The notes: a model not told the origin generated them from the sequence alone. A DNA stretch of 64,000 bases from Pseudomonas gregormendelii (GCF_017114825.1 NZ_JADEVO010000002.1:1-64000); one strand, 5' to 3'; positions 25,489 through 34,405 are shown, numbered from the stretch's first letter. Numbers and translations: made by a program.

Positions 25489-26319
25489 ATGCTGCTGCGT
25501 TTTACCAAGATGCACGGCCTGGGCAACGATTTCATGGTCCTCGACCTGGTCAGCCAGCACGCGCACATTTTGCCCAAGCACGCCAAACAATGGGGCGACC
25601 GGCACACCGGCATCGGTTTCGACCAGTTGCTGATCGTCGAAGCCCCGAGCAACCCGGACGTGGACTTCCGCTATCGGATCTTCAACTCCGACGGCTCCGA
25701 AGTGGAACAGTGCGGCAACGGTGCGCGCTGTTTCGCCCGCTTTGTGCTCGACAAACGCCTGACCGCAAAACGGCAGATCCGCGTCGAGACCAAGAGCGGC
25801 ATCATCGAACTGGATATTCGCAGCGACGGCCAGATCAGCGTGAACATGGGCGCGCCGCGCCTGGTGCCGGCCGACATCCCGTTCGAAGCGCCGGAGCAGG
25901 CGCTCAGCTACCAGATCGAAGTCGACGGTACCGAGGTCGACCTGGCCGCCGTGTCCATGGGCAACCCCCATGCGGTACTGCGGGTCAGCGACATCAACAA
26001 TGCACCGGTGCATGAACTGGGACCGAAGATCGAACATCACCCGCGCTTTCCGGCACGGGTGAACGTCGGCTTCCTCCAGGTCATCGACCGCAACCGCGCG
26101 CAACTGCGCGTCTGGGAACGCGGCGTCGGGGAAACCCAGGCCTGCGGTACCGGTGCCTGCGCAGCCGCAGTGGCCGCGATCAGCCAGGGGTGGATGGATT
26201 CGCCGCTGTTGATCGACCTGCCCGGCGGGCGCCTGTCCATTGAATGGGCAGGCCCTGGCCAACCGGTGATGATGACCGGCCCGGCAGTTCGTGTTTACGA
26301 AGGACAAGTACGTCTTTGA
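25489..26319 (+). CDS. dapF: Diaminopimelate epimerase
   Basis: 276 residues. It interconverts LL- and meso-diaminopimelate without a cofactor, using two cysteines: the first in EQCGNGARC (about residue 73) and the second in QACGTGACA (about residue 219). MHGLGNDF at 8-15 is the family N-terminal signature. It stands immediately upstream in pathway order of LysA and supplies meso-DAP for both peptidoglycan and lysine. It lies 4 bases after lysA and 13 bases before the DUF484 gene, in a tight operon. Confidence 0.96.
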   Translation: MLLRFTKMHGLGNDFMVLDLVSQHAHILPKHAKQWGDRHTGIGFDQLLIVEAPSNPDVDFRYRIFNSDGSEVEQCGNGARCFARFVLDKRLTAKRQIRVETKSGIIELDIRSDGQISVNMGAPRLVPADIPFEAPEQALSYQIEVDGTEVDLAAVSMGNPHAVLRVSDINNAPVHELGPKIEHHPRFPARVNVGFLQVIDRNRAQLRVWERGVGETQACGTGACAAAVAAISQGWMDSPLLIDLPGGRLSIEWAGPGQPVMMTGPAVRVYEGQVRL

Positions 26320-26332
26320 GTGAGTCAATCCG

Positions 26333-27058
26333 ATGACCGACAAGCCCCAGGTACCCGCCCTACAGCCCGACGAATCCCCTTCCGAAAGCCTTGAGGCGGC
26401 GGCAATTGCCGCGTACCTGGAGGCTCATCCGGATTTCTTCATCGAGCACGAAGAACTGCTCCCAGCCTTGCGCATTCCGCATCAGCGCGGCGACACCATC
26501 TCGCTGGTCGAACGCCAGATGACCATTCTGCGCGACCGCAACATTGAACTGCGACATCGCCTGTCACACTTGATGGACGTGGCCAGGGACAACGATCGTC
26601 TCTTCGACAAGACCCGGCGCCTGATTCTCGCCCTGATGGATGCTGCCAGCCTCGAAGATGTGGTGATCGGCGTCGAGGACAGCCTGCGCCAGGACTTCCA
26701 GGTGCCCTTTGTCAGCCTGATCCTGCTCGGTGACAACCCGATGCCGGTCGGCCGCTGGGTGACCCATGCCGACGCCCAGGCCGCCATTGGTGGGTTGCTG
26801 TCCGAGGACAAGAGCGTCGCCGGCAGCCTGCGTGAGCACGAGCTGGATTTCCTCTTTGGCGAGGAGCAACGCAAGCAGATCGGTTCGACCGCTGTCGTCG
26901 CGATCAGCCATCAAGGCATCCACGGCGTACTGGCCATCGCCAGCCGTGATCCGCAGCACTACAAAAGCTCGGTGGGAACGCTGTTCCTCAGCTACATCGC
27001 CGAAGTCATGGGCCGCGTGCTGCCACGGGTCAACAATCCGCTGCGCTCGGTACGCTGA
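26333..27058 (+). CDS. DUF484 family protein
   Basis: 241 residues. An N-terminal helix with [16 protein letters not shown] (about 30-45) and [14 protein letters not shown] is the DUF484 signature; the rest folds as a GAF-like sensory domain (about 95-230). The family always sits between dapF and xerC in gammaproteobacteria (YigA in E. coli), but no function is proven. A role near XerC or in cell-envelope signalling is only suggested by context. The stop is followed after two bases by the xerC ATG. Confidence 0.9.
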   Translation: MTDKPQVPALQPDESPSESLEAAAIAAYLEAHPDFFIEHEELLPALRIPHQRGDTISLVERQMTILRDRNIELRHRLSHLMDVARDNDRLFDKTRRLILALMDAASLEDVVIGVEDSLRQDFQVPFVSLILLGDNPMPVGRWVTHADAQAAIGGLLSEDKSVAGSLREHELDFLFGEEQRKQIGSTAVVAISHQGIHGVLAIASRDPQHYKSSVGTLFLSYIAEVMGRVLPRVNNPLRSVR

Positions 27059-27060
27059 TC

Positions 27061-27960
27061 ATGGAGCGACAACTGGACGCTTACTGCGAACACCTGCGCA
27101 GTGAGCGGCAGGTGTCGCCTCACACGCTGCAGGCCTATCGTCGCGACCTCGACAAAGTGCTGGGCTGGTGCGTCAAACAGAACATCGCCAGCTGGGCGGC
27201 CCTGGACATCCAGCGCCTGCGAGGCCTGATCGCCCGCCTGCACTCCCAGGGCCAATCATCCCGCAGCCTCGCGCGCCTGCTGTCGGCAGTGCGCGGGCTC
27301 TATCACTACCTGAACCGCGAAGGGCTGTGCGATCACGACCCGGCCAATGGCCTGGCACCGCCCAAGGGCGAGCGTCGCCTGCCCAAGACCCTGGACACCG
27401 ATCGGGCATTGCAACTGCTCGAGGGTGGGGTGGAAGATGATTTTCTGGCACGCCGCGATCAGGCGATCCTGGAGTTGTTCTACTCCTCCGGCCTGCGGCT
27501 GTCGGAGCTGACCGGGCTCAACCTCGATCAACTGGACCTGGCCGACGGCATGGTCCAGGTGCTCGGTAAAGGCAGCAAGACCCGACTCTTGCCCGTCGGC
27601 GCGAAAGCCCGTGAAGCGCTGGAGTTGTGGCTGCCATTGCGCGCCATGGCCAACCCCGCAGATGACGCGGTGTTTGTCAGCCAACAGGGCCGGCGCCTTG
27701 GTCCACGGGCGATTCAGGTTCGGGTAAAAGCCGCCGGTGAACGCGAGCTGGGGCAGAACCTGCACCCGCACATGCTGCGGCACTCCTTCGCCAGCCACCT
27801 GCTGGAGTCTTCGCAGGACCTGCGCGCCGTGCAGGAACTACTCGGCCACTCGGACATCAAGACCACCCAGATCTATACCCACCTGGACTTCCAGCACCTG
27901 GCGACGGTCTACGACAATGCCCACCCACGGGCCAAACGCATTAAGGGCGATGATTCATGA
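27061..27960 (+). CDS. xerC: Site-specific tyrosine recombinase XerC
   Basis: 299 residues. With XerD and FtsK it resolves chromosome dimers at dif. The SAM-like N-terminal core-binding domain covers about 1-85 and the catalytic domain about 105-285. The active-site set is complete: R146 (SSGLRLSEL), K170 (GKGSK), H237 and R240 (HMLRHSF), H263 (LGHSDI) and nucleophile Y272 (IYTH). No dif site was seen in the window. Its stop overlaps the start of the HAD gene by four bases. Confidence 0.95.
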   Translation: MERQLDAYCEHLRSERQVSPHTLQAYRRDLDKVLGWCVKQNIASWAALDIQRLRGLIARLHSQGQSSRSLARLLSAVRGLYHYLNREGLCDHDPANGLAPPKGERRLPKTLDTDRALQLLEGGVEDDFLARRDQAILELFYSSGLRLSELTGLNLDQLDLADGMVQVLGKGSKTRLLPVGAKAREALELWLPLRAMANPADDAVFVSQQGRRLGPRAIQVRVKAAGERELGQNLHPHMLRHSFASHLLESSQDLRAVQELLGHSDIKTTQIYTHLDFQHLATVYDNAHPRAKRIKGDDS

Positions 27961-28664
27961 CGATCCAATTGATCACTTTCGACCTCGACGACACCCTGTG
28001 GGACACCGCCCCGGTGATTGTCAGCGCCGAAGCCGTGTTGCGCCAATGGCTCACCGAACACGCGCCGAACCTGGGCGCCTTGCCGGTCGAGCACTTGTGG
28101 GCAATTCGCGAGCGCATCCTGGGCAACGAACCCGGCCTCAAGCACCGCATCAGCGCCCTGCGCCGCCGTGTCCTGTTCCATGCACTGGAGGACGCTGGCT
28201 ACACCCACGCAGAAGCCACTGATCTGGCTGACCAGAGTTTTGAAGTGTTTCTGCATGCGCGCCACCAGTTGGAAATCTTCCCCGAAGTAGCGCCGACCCT
28301 GGAGACGCTGGCCAGGCACTACGCCCTCGGGGTCGTGACCAATGGCAATGCCGACGTTCGGCGGCTGGGGCTGGCGGATTATTTCAAGTTCGCCTTGTGT
28401 GCCGAAGACATCGGCATCGCCAAGCCCGATGCGCGCCTGTTTCATGAGGCGCTGCAACGTGGAGGTGCGACGGCGCAGACCGCCGTGCACATCGGTGATC
28501 ATCCGGGCGACGACATTGCCGGAGCACAACAGGCAGGACTGCGGGCCATCTGGTTCAACCCGGCGGGCAAGGTGTGGGAAGCCGAAAAGGCTCCGGACGC
28601 CGAAATCCGCAGCCTGACCGAGTTGCCGGCGTTGCTGGCGCGGTGGAGTGCGACAAAAATTTGA
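27957..28664 (+). CDS. HAD-family hydrolase (YigB-like)
   Basis: 235 residues. All HAD motifs are present: I, FDLDDTLW (residues 8-15, nucleophile Asp); [10 protein letters not shown] near 124; III, the Lys in AKPDARLF near 157; [13 protein letters not shown] near 180. The cap is of the small helical type. E. coli YigB, at the same place after xerC, is an FMN/5-amino-6-(5-phosphoribitylamino)uracil phosphatase; the same activity is plausible here but unproven. It is the last gene of the lptM-lysA operon and is followed by a REPIN. Confidence 0.88.
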   Translation: MTIQLITFDLDDTLWDTAPVIVSAEAVLRQWLTEHAPNLGALPVEHLWAIRERILGNEPGLKHRISALRRRVLFHALEDAGYTHAEATDLADQSFEVFLHARHQLEIFPEVAPTLETLARHYALGVVTNGNADVRRLGLADYFKFALCAEDIGIAKPDARLFHEALQRGGATAQTAVHIGDHPGDDIAGAQQAGLRAIWFNPAGKVWEAEKAPDAEIRSLTELPALLARWSATKI

Positions 28665-28674
28665 GGCGCGGCTG

Positions 28675-28751
28675 AAAAGATCGCAGCCTTCGGCCGCTCC
28701 TACAGGTGTACACAATAAAATGCAGGAGCTGCCGAAGGCTGCGATCTTTTG
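28675..28751. repeat. REPIN (type B)
   Basis: AAAAGATCGCAGCCTTCGG and CCGAAGGCTGCGATCTTTT are perfect inverted arms, with GCTCCTACAGG / GCAGGAGC next to the spacer. It lies between the HAD gene and the sutA terminator. Confidence 0.85.
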
Positions 28752-28763
28752 ATTTTCAGGCAT

Positions 28764-28795
28764 GAAAAAGCCCGCAGCGACGGCGGGCTTTTTCA
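28764..28795 (-). terminator. Intrinsic terminator of sutA
   Basis: GAAAAAGCCCGC, loop, GCGGGCTTTTTC: a perfect 12-bp stem with terminal A and T tracts lying just past the sutA stop. It also serves the convergent HAD operon. Confidence 0.88.
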
Positions 28796-28813
28796 GCAAG
28801 CAAGGGCAAGCGC

Positions 28814-29137
28814 CTAGATAGGCCGGCTGCCGTACTTGTTGTCAGGCTTCTTGGGAGGATCGGCGACCACATTGGCCTCCACTTCCTGCACCTTGCCGCC
28901 TTTGGCCAGGAACTCTTCCATGGCTTTGGCGAGCGCATCGCGCTCTTTGTTTTTCGCTTCGACGCTCGGCAGCTCATCGACCGAAACCGCAGCCTTGGCC
29001 TTGCCTTTGGCGGTCGGAACGGGCGTTTCACCGCCATCGTCTTCAGCGACGTCTTCCGCCGCTGCTTCCAGACCTTCTTCGGTTTCGTCGTCGTCGCCTA
29101 CTTCGAGGTCGTCGTTTTCCAGATCATCGTCGCTCAT
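28814..29137 (-). CDS. sutA: Transcriptional regulator SutA
   Basis: 107 residues. The N-terminal half (1-50) is highly acidic and disordered; a central helix (ERDALAKAMEEFLAKGGKVQEV, about 64-85) and the tail PPKKPDNKYGSRPI match SutA of P. aeruginosa closely. SutA binds RNA polymerase near the beta protrusion and raises transcription of ribosomal and other genes during slow growth and biofilm survival. The gene stands alone with its own terminator; its upstream neighbour, the YjbQ gene, is on the same strand about 100 bases away. Confidence 0.92.
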   Translation of the reverse strand: MSDDDLENDDLEVGDDDETEEGLEAAAEDVAEDDGGETPVPTAKGKAKAAVSVDELPSVEAKNKERDALAKAMEEFLAKGGKVQEVEANVVADPPKKPDNKYGSRPI

Positions 29138-29239
29138 GTTCTACCTCATGACTTGCGAAAAGCAGATTAGTTATAGCCCAGCTTTGCCGTCTGTCGACGG
29201 CTGCCAGAAAAAATTCAACCGCCATTGATGACCAATGGC

Positions 29240-29665
29240 TTATGCCCCTTCACCGTGCAAGGTGGCGAGGACTTTACGAGCACCACCATGATCACGGTGC
29301 TCGCCCAGATAAACGCCTTGCCAGGTTCCCAACGCCAGTCGGCCTGCCGAAATCGGCAAACTGAGCTGACAGCCGAGCACGCTGGCCTTGAAATGCGCCG
29401 GGAGGTCGTCCAGGCCTTCGTCGTTGTGCTCAAAGCCGTCTGTTCCTTGTGGGATCAGACGATTGAAAAATCGTTCGAAGTCGCGACGTACCGCCGGATC
29501 GGCGTTCTCGTTGATGGTCAACGACGCCGAGGTGTGCTGCAGCCACAAGTGCAACAGACCGACCCGACATGCCCTGATTTCAGGCAAACCGGCGAGTAAC
29601 TCGTCTGTTACCAGATGAAAGCCCCGGGGCCTCGCCCGCAAGGTAATCAGAGTCTGTTGCCACAT
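29240..29665 (-). CDS. yjbQ: YjbQ family protein (UPF0047)
   Basis: 141 residues from the second Met ([20 protein letters not shown]...), the family start. Conserved marks are [24 protein letters not shown] (two His and one Asp for a metal site) and [16 protein letters not shown] with a His pair near the C-terminus. E. coli YjbQ has weak thiamine-phosphate synthase activity, hence the database label, but the physiological role is unknown. It is a trimeric beta-rich fold by family. It is divergent from nothing close; about 190 bases separate it from amtB. Confidence 0.88.
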   Translation of the reverse strand: MWQQTLITLRARPRGFHLVTDELLAGLPEIRACRVGLLHLWLQHTSASLTINENADPAVRRDFERFFNRLIPQGTDGFEHNDEGLDDLPAHFKASVLGCQLSLPISAGRLALGTWQGVYLGEHRDHGGARKVLATLHGEGA

Positions 29666-29836
29666 ACAGTTCTCCGCACGTTCGGGGCGCATTCTAGCGC
29701 GCTCTGGGAAAAAACAAAGGCCCTAATATTCCTTCGTTGCTGTAAGCCATTGGCCGCACAAAATCGCTCGGTACAAAGGTAGCCAAAGCTCGAGGAAAAA
29801 ACCTTTCAGCTTCCCTTCCAGTGACAAATCCGGGGC

Positions 29837-29870
29837 AAAAAAATGCCCGGCGAACCGGGCATTATTTTTT
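29837..29870 (-). terminator. Intrinsic terminator of glnK-amtB
   Basis: AAAAAATGCCCGG, loop CGAA, CCGGGCATTATTTTTT. It lies ten bases past the amtB stop on the minus strand. Confidence 0.9.
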
Positions 29871-29879
29871 GCGCAAAAC

Positions 29880-31217
29880 TTACAAGTTGTAGCCACGCTC
29901 GTTGTGCAGTGCCAGGTCGATACCCACCGCCTCTTCTTCCTCAGTCACTCGCAGACCCATGACGGCGTCCAGGACCTTGAGAATGATGTAGGTGATGATC
30001 GCGGTGTAGATCACTGTGAAGCCTACACCTTTGAGCTGGATCCAGACTTGTGCGCCGATATCGGTCACAGTGCCGAAACCACCCAGGGCCGGTGCGGCGA
30101 ACACACCGGTGAGAATCGCGCCGAGAATACCGCCGATACCGTGCACACCAAAGGCGTCCAGGGAGTCGTCGTAGCCGAGTTTGCGTTTCAGGGTGGTAGC
30201 GCAGAAGAAGCACACCACGCCAGCAGCCAGGCCGATCACCAGGGCACCCATCGGGCCCACGGTACCAGCGGCCGGAGTGACAGCCACCAGACCGGCTACC
30301 ACACCCGAGGCAATACCCAGTGCGCTAGGCTTGCCGTGGGTGACCCACTCGGCAAACATCCAGCCCAGGGCGGCGGCAGCGGTAGCGATCTGGGTAACCA
30401 GCATCGCCATGCCCGCAGTGCCGTTGGCAGCAGCCGCAGAGCCGGCGTTGAAGCCGAACCAGCCGACCCACAGCATCGCAGCACCCATCAGGGTGTAGCC
30501 GAGGTTGTGCGGAGCCATTGGCGTGGTCGGGAAACCTTTGCGCTTGCCCAGTACCAGGCAGCAGATCAGGCCAGCCACACCGGCGTTGATGTGCACCACG
30601 GTGCCGCCCGCGAAGTCGAGCACGCCCCAGTCCCACATCAGGCCGCCGTTGCCGGACCAGACCATGTGCGCGATCGGTGCATACACCAGGGTGAACCAGA
30701 TGCCCATGAAGATCAGCATGGCGGAGAATTTCATCCGCTCTGCAAAAGCACCGACGATCAACGCAGGCGTGATGATGGCGAACGTCATCTGGAAGGTGAT
30801 GAACACCGCCTCAGGGAACAGCGCCGCAGGACCGGTCAGGCTCGATGGCGTGACACCGGCGAGGAACGCCTTGCCCATGCCGCCGAAGAACGAGTTGAAG
30901 TTGACGACGCCCTGCTCCATGCCGGTGGTGTCGAATGCAATGCTGTAGCCATAAATGACCCACAGGATGCTGATCAGACCGGTAATGGCGAAGCACTGCA
31001 TCATCACGGAAAGAATGTTTTTGGAGCGAACCATGCCGCCGTAGAACAGCGCGAGGCCGGGAATGGTCATGAACAGCACGAGGGCTGTCGAGGTCAGCAT
31101 CCAGGCGGTGTCGCCGGAGTTGAGGACTGGGGCCGCCACTTCGTCTGCCGCCATAGCCAGGCTGGGCATTACGAGGGACAACAGGGCTCCTAGCCCTGCG
31201 AATTTACGCAGAGTCAT
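29880..31217 (-). CDS. amtB: Ammonium transporter AmtB
   Basis: 445 residues from the ATG at 31217 (MTLRKFAGLGALL...); the frame extends upstream to 31334 without support. A cleavable signal peptide (about 1-23, ending AMA) precedes eleven membrane helices. Recognisable parts include LALFYGGMVRSKN, the GGTVVHINAGVAGLICCLVLGKR block with the first pore His, and GVHGIGGILGAILTGVFA with the second. It conducts ammonium or ammonia into the cell as a trimer and is shut by GlnK. It is the second gene of glnK-amtB; 37 bases separate them. Confidence 0.95.
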   Translation of the reverse strand: MTLRKFAGLGALLSLVMPSLAMAADEVAAPVLNSGDTAWMLTSTALVLFMTIPGLALFYGGMVRSKNILSVMMQCFAITGLISILWVIYGYSIAFDTTGMEQGVVNFNSFFGGMGKAFLAGVTPSSLTGPAALFPEAVFITFQMTFAIITPALIVGAFAERMKFSAMLIFMGIWFTLVYAPIAHMVWSGNGGLMWDWGVLDFAGGTVVHINAGVAGLICCLVLGKRKGFPTTPMAPHNLGYTLMGAAMLWVGWFGFNAGSAAAANGTAGMAMLVTQIATAAAALGWMFAEWVTHGKPSALGIASGVVAGLVAVTPAAGTVGPMGALVIGLAAGVVCFFCATTLKRKLGYDDSLDAFGVHGIGGILGAILTGVFAAPALGGFGTVTDIGAQVWIQLKGVGFTVIYTAIITYIILKVLDAVMGLRVTEEEEAVGIDLALHNERGYNL

Positions 31218-31254
31218 ATTGTTTTCTCCTGGGGCGTTGGGTTTGTGGCGGCTT

Positions 31255-32009
<755 letters not shown>

Positions 32010-32270
32010 ATGCTCGCGCCCAAAGACTTCCTCGACGCCCTCACGGGTACCGCCTCGCGCCTTTTCAGCGGCGACACGCCATTGCCGAAAAGCGAAATCG
32101 AAAGCCAGTTCAAGGCATTGTTGCAGAGCGGCTTCAGCAAGCTGGACCTGGTGAGCCGTGAAGAATTCGATAGCCAGATGGTCGTGCTGGCACGCACTCG
32201 GGCACGCCTGGAAAGCCTCGAAGCAAAAGTGGCCGAGATGGAAGCAAAGCTCAACCCGCCAGCCGAATAA
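32010..32270 (+). CDS. ubiK: Ubiquinone biosynthesis accessory factor UbiK
   Basis: 86 residues. An N-terminal amphipathic helix (MLAPKDFLDALTGTASRLF), the segment SEIESQFKALLQSGFSKLDLVSREEFD, and a C-terminal coiled coil (about 50-82) match UbiK/YqiC (BMFP family). UbiK forms a complex with UbiJ and helps the aerobic ubiquinone biosynthesis enzymes use lipid intermediates. In the P. aeruginosa order as I recall it, this gene lies directly before comM; here an accessory insert of about 2.1 kb separates them. Confidence 0.92.
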   Translation: MLAPKDFLDALTGTASRLFSGDTPLPKSEIESQFKALLQSGFSKLDLVSREEFDSQMVVLARTRARLESLEAKVAEMEAKLNPPAE

Positions 32271-32284
32271 ACACCGCGAATCCC

Positions 32285-32375
32285 TGTGGGAGCGGGCATA
32301 TTCGCGAAAAAGCCCGCCTCCCCTCCCAGCCCGAATTGCTTGCGTAGGAGCTGCCGAAGGCTGCGATCTTTTGAT
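32285..32375. repeat. Two unpaired REP units (type A then type B)
   Basis: TGTGGGAGCGGGCATATTCGCG at about 32285-32306 is a type A unit without a full partner, and GTAGGAGCTGCCGAAGGCTG followed by CGATCTTTTGATC at 32345-32375 is a single type B unit. They mark the left edge of the insert between ubiK and comM. Confidence 0.65.
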
Positions 32376-32376
32376 C

Positions 32377-32626
32377 CCAGGGTTTGGCGACCTGGAAGCC
32401 AAAGGTGTACTACGATCCTCGACCCCAGTCATGGCGGTTGTGCGTGGGAGACCTTCGGGTCTGCCGGGTTCCTTTTGCTCCGGTTCGCCAACCCGCGCAC
32501 AGCTGCCACCCATTCGTTTGGCGATGACGGCTGGCAGCCCATTGAGCAGATTTCAGATTGCGCCATACAACACGATCTCCTAAGCTCGCCTCTGCTGAAC
32601 ATTCAGCACTGGGTTTGGCGACCCGG
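32377..32626 (+). ncRNA. Candidate structured RNA element upstream of the BRO-N gene
   Basis: About 250 bases with many nested hairpins and no convincing coding content. The 9-mer GTTTGGCGA occurs three times (32382-32390, 32516-32524, 32613-32621), each within a hairpin loop: CCAGG/CCTGG (32377-32395), GCTGCCA/TGGCAGC (32502-32538), and CTGGG/CCCGG (32609-32626). The near-complement TTCGCCAA (32484-32491) lies in the central domain. That domain is closed by GTGCGTGGG/CCCGCGCAC (32440-32448 with 32492-32500) and contains AGACC-TTCG-GGTCT, a UUCG-capped hairpin. TGCTGA-ACAT-TCAGCA (32593-32608) abuts the last hairpin. I have the impression that similar sequence recurs in Pseudomonas genomes but cannot check. 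Leader RNA, sRNA or a mobile repeat are all possible. Confidence 0.5.
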
Positions 32627-32663
32627 AACGCATGCAGCCCGTTGAGTAAAAGGAGCTGTATCA

Positions 32664-33191
32664 ATGAACTGCGATGAAGCTTATCTGCCCCCCCACGTCT
32701 TCACCCGCCACAAACGCCCTCTCCACGCCCTTCTGTTGGAAAACCAGCCTTGGTTCAGCGCCCGGGACCTCGGTAGATTAATAGGGATTTGTCTCAACGA
32801 ACGTACCCTTCGTAAACTCGATCCCGACCAGCACCAGTACGCACAGATACTGTTCAATGGCAGCCTCGAAAACACGCTGCTGATCAGTGAATCCGGCGTC
32901 TACGCACTACTGATCTATCACTACTGCCCCGAGTACAGAAGCCTGCGCGAATGGCTGACTCACGACGTGGTACCCGCCCTTAGGGACGCCAGACAACCCG
33001 ATAGCCCGGAACGTCCGACCCTGAGCCGGCTGATCTGGCCAGATATGTCCTTGAGTTTGCTGCACTGGAACAACCAGCCGTGGATTCGGCTGCAGGATGT
33101 GCCGCATCTGCTGCCTGATGAAGAACCGGTGCAACAGGCCGTCAACGTGCCATGGTGGAAAAAAGCCTCGCGAGCATTGCAGTCGCTATAG
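32664..33191 (+). CDS. BRO-N domain protein (prophage antirepressor-like)
   Basis: 175 residues. Residues about 18-110 are a BRO-N domain: WFSARDLGRLIGICLNERTLRKL, then LLISESGVYALLIY and LREWLTHDVVPALR, the classical order. BRO-N domains bind DNA and occur in phage antirepressors. The C-terminal 65 residues (WNNQPWIRLQDVPHLL) look like a second, degenerate BRO-type repeat rather than a KilA-C or ANT domain. AGGAG at 32651-32655 is well placed for the ATG. It is preceded by a structured element. Its stop overlaps the stop of the convergent HigA-like gene by six bases. No other phage gene is nearby. Confidence 0.85.
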   Translation: MNCDEAYLPPHVFTRHKRPLHALLLENQPWFSARDLGRLIGICLNERTLRKLDPDQHQYAQILFNGSLENTLLISESGVYALLIYHYCPEYRSLREWLTHDVVPALRDARQPDSPERPTLSRLIWPDMSLSLLHWNNQPWIRLQDVPHLLPDEEPVQQAVNVPWWKKASRALQSL

Positions 33192-33458
33192 GCAGCTAAC
33201 ACGCTCGATATCGTCGCTGAGCGCGTCGTAATGCGATTGCAGATTCAGCCAGAAATCGGGCGTGGTATCGAAGTGAACAGCCAGCTTCCTGGCCAGGTCC
33301 GGACTGACGCCTGCGCTTTGCGCGACAAGCCTTGTCAGCGCTACCTCATAACCTGAACGCTGGCCTGCAAGATCAGCCCCCGCGACAGCCGATGGTTCAA
33401 GAAGCTCCTGCTCTGGAGCTTCTGCGGAACAAATCGAGCGCATTCCATTACTGTCCAT
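33186..33458 (-). CDS. Orphan HigA-like antitoxin with altered DNA-binding helix
   Basis: 90 residues from the ATG at 33458, which follows GGAGAAGGG; an upstream in-frame Met at 33488 is less likely. It aligns without gaps to the HigA at 33770: both share NGMR, LEP, a GVS-D-A-L segment and the tail TTP-FWLNLQS-YD. In the helix-turn-helix region the neighbour reads ARALSVSTPTVNDIV and this protein reads AGQRSGYEVALTRLV, so the recognition helix is replaced. No HigB/RelE frame precedes it. It may be a decaying copy, a decoy that dimerises with HigA, or a protein with a new DNA target. Its stop overlaps that of the BRO-N gene. Confidence 0.7.
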   Translation of the reverse strand: MDSNGMRSICSAEAPEQELLEPSAVAGADLAGQRSGYEVALTRLVAQSAGVSPDLARKLAVHFDTTPDFWLNLQSHYDALSDDIERVSCL

Positions 33459-33723
33459 CTTCCCTTCTCCGGGTGGCTTGATCTGCAATGATCATAAGCA
33501 GCCCCCCAGCAAACAAGAGCGCCCCGACGGTTCACGCAATGCCCTTCAAACATTTCAGAACGGTCCTACGAAAACTGCTTGCTGGAGCTGATTTCGCCTC
33601 TCGTTTTGCTCCGCTAACTTCACATTCGCTGACCAGCTTCACTGGTCGTCCCCCAGCACGGTGTGTGGCCAATGCAACGTGGTGCAAGTGTGCTTTGCGG
33701 ATACTCCACGCTTTCTGAACGAC
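33459..33723. other. Non-coding gap between the orphan HigA-like gene and the higBA terminator
   Basis: 265 bases without a supported gene. I looked here for a remnant of a HigB toxin ahead of the orphan antitoxin; the typical C-terminal Glu-Ile-Val-Asp-Tyr-His motif is not encoded in any frame. Frames on both strands of up to 97 codons have no recognisable family. Confidence 0.6.
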
Positions 33724-33753
33724 AAAAAACCCACGCTTATGGCGTGGGTTTCG
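33724..33753 (-). terminator. Intrinsic terminator of higBA
   Basis: AAAACCCACGC, loop TTAT, GGCGTGGGTTTCGTTT, downstream of higA on the minus strand; its A tract makes it usable in both directions. Confidence 0.8.
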
Positions 33754-33769
33754 TTTAACCCCAGATGAA

Positions 33770-34075
33770 TCAGGCGCAGTGCGGAAGACGCTCAACCTGA
33801 TCCCGAATCGCCGCCCCCCTTTCAATCTCGGCTCTACGCAAATCGTAAGTCGATTGCAGGTTCAGCCAAAACTCGGGGGTTGTGCCCAAGCAGATAGATA
33901 GCCTGAGTGCCATATCAGCGCTGACGCCTCGACGCTGAAGCACAATGTCATTCACCGTCGGAGTCGACACGCTCAACGCTCGGGCCAAGGCTGCCGCCGT
34001 AAGGCTCAGAGGCTCAAGGTATTCCTCTTTGAGGATCTCGCCAGGGTGAACCGGGCGCATACCATTCTTAGTCAT
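33770..34075 (-). CDS. higA: HigA family antitoxin
   Basis: 101 residues. It begins MTKNGMRPVHPGEILKEEYLEP, the classical HigA start, and has an HTH-XRE domain with AAALARALSVSTPTVNDIV as helices two and three, followed by GVSADMALRLS and TTPEFWLNLQSTYD. HigA neutralises the HigB mRNA interferase and represses its own operon by binding as a dimer to a promoter dyad. It is the second gene, eight bases after higB, in the toxin-first order typical of higBA. A terminator follows. Confidence 0.92.
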   Translation of the reverse strand: MTKNGMRPVHPGEILKEEYLEPLSLTAAALARALSVSTPTVNDIVLQRRGVSADMALRLSICLGTTPEFWLNLQSTYDLRRAEIERGAAIRDQVERLPHCA

Positions 34076-34083
34076 TACTCACC

Positions 34084-34362
34084 TCAGTGATAATCGACGA
34101 TTTCGACATTCGCTGGTCCGTTAGGACCCCATACAAAGCAAATTCGCCATTGAGCATTGATACGGATGCTGTACTGACCTTTTCGACTCCCATCCAGCGC
34201 CTCCAGGCGATTGCCTGGTGGTGATCGAAGGTCCGTCAGAACGGCAGCAGCATCAAGCATCGTCAGTTTTCGCTCCACGACACCCAGAATGGCTGACCAC
34301 ATACGGGTCTTACCGTTGCGAAACAGGTACTCGGTCTCAGAACACTTAAAGCTAACGATCAT
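34084..34362 (-). CDS. higB: HigB family toxin (RelE superfamily mRNA interferase)
   Basis: 92 residues from MIVSFKCSETEYLF, the usual HigB start; an ATG 24 bases upstream would add eight residues. Family marks are the N-terminal beta strand and helix, RLEALDGSRKGQYSIRINAQWRICFVW, and the C-terminal VEIVDYH, in which the His is near-universal. HigB cleaves mRNA on the ribosome. No clear Shine-Dalgarno precedes either start, which would keep toxin synthesis low. Being of the type with the antitoxin downstream, it depends on the HigA-regulated promoter. Confidence 0.9.
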   Translation of the reverse strand: MIVSFKCSETEYLFRNGKTRMWSAILGVVERKLTMLDAAAVLTDLRSPPGNRLEALDGSRKGQYSIRINAQWRICFVWGPNGPANVEIVDYH

Positions 34363-34364
34363 AA

Positions 34365-34405
34365 TATAAAGCTTAACGTTATGCATTAATCTTCAGTGTA
34401 TAACC
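34365..34405 (-). promoter_or_regulatory. Candidate higBA operator/promoter
   Basis: AT-rich stretch upstream of higB with the perfect 8-bp palindrome TAACGTTA (34374-34381), flanked by further AT-rich words (ATTAATGCAT, TTATAC). HigA proteins bind dyads at this position; the exact site is inferred. If the longer HigB start is used, the palindrome lies inside the coding region. Confidence 0.4.

Noticed and set aside
23721..25652. 643-residue frame on the minus strand over lysA
   Set aside because: It is antisense to lysA and part of dapF, which are certain; it has no family similarity and arises from GC-rich codon composition.
32286..32645. 119-residue frame through the structured element
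   Set aside because: No Shine-Dalgarno and no recognisable domain; the region is better explained by nested hairpins. It would matter only if homologues conserve this frame at the protein level.
33459..33723. HigB remnant for the orphan HigA-like gene
   Set aside because: No frame encodes the HigB C-terminal motif or the Arg/Lys-rich core.
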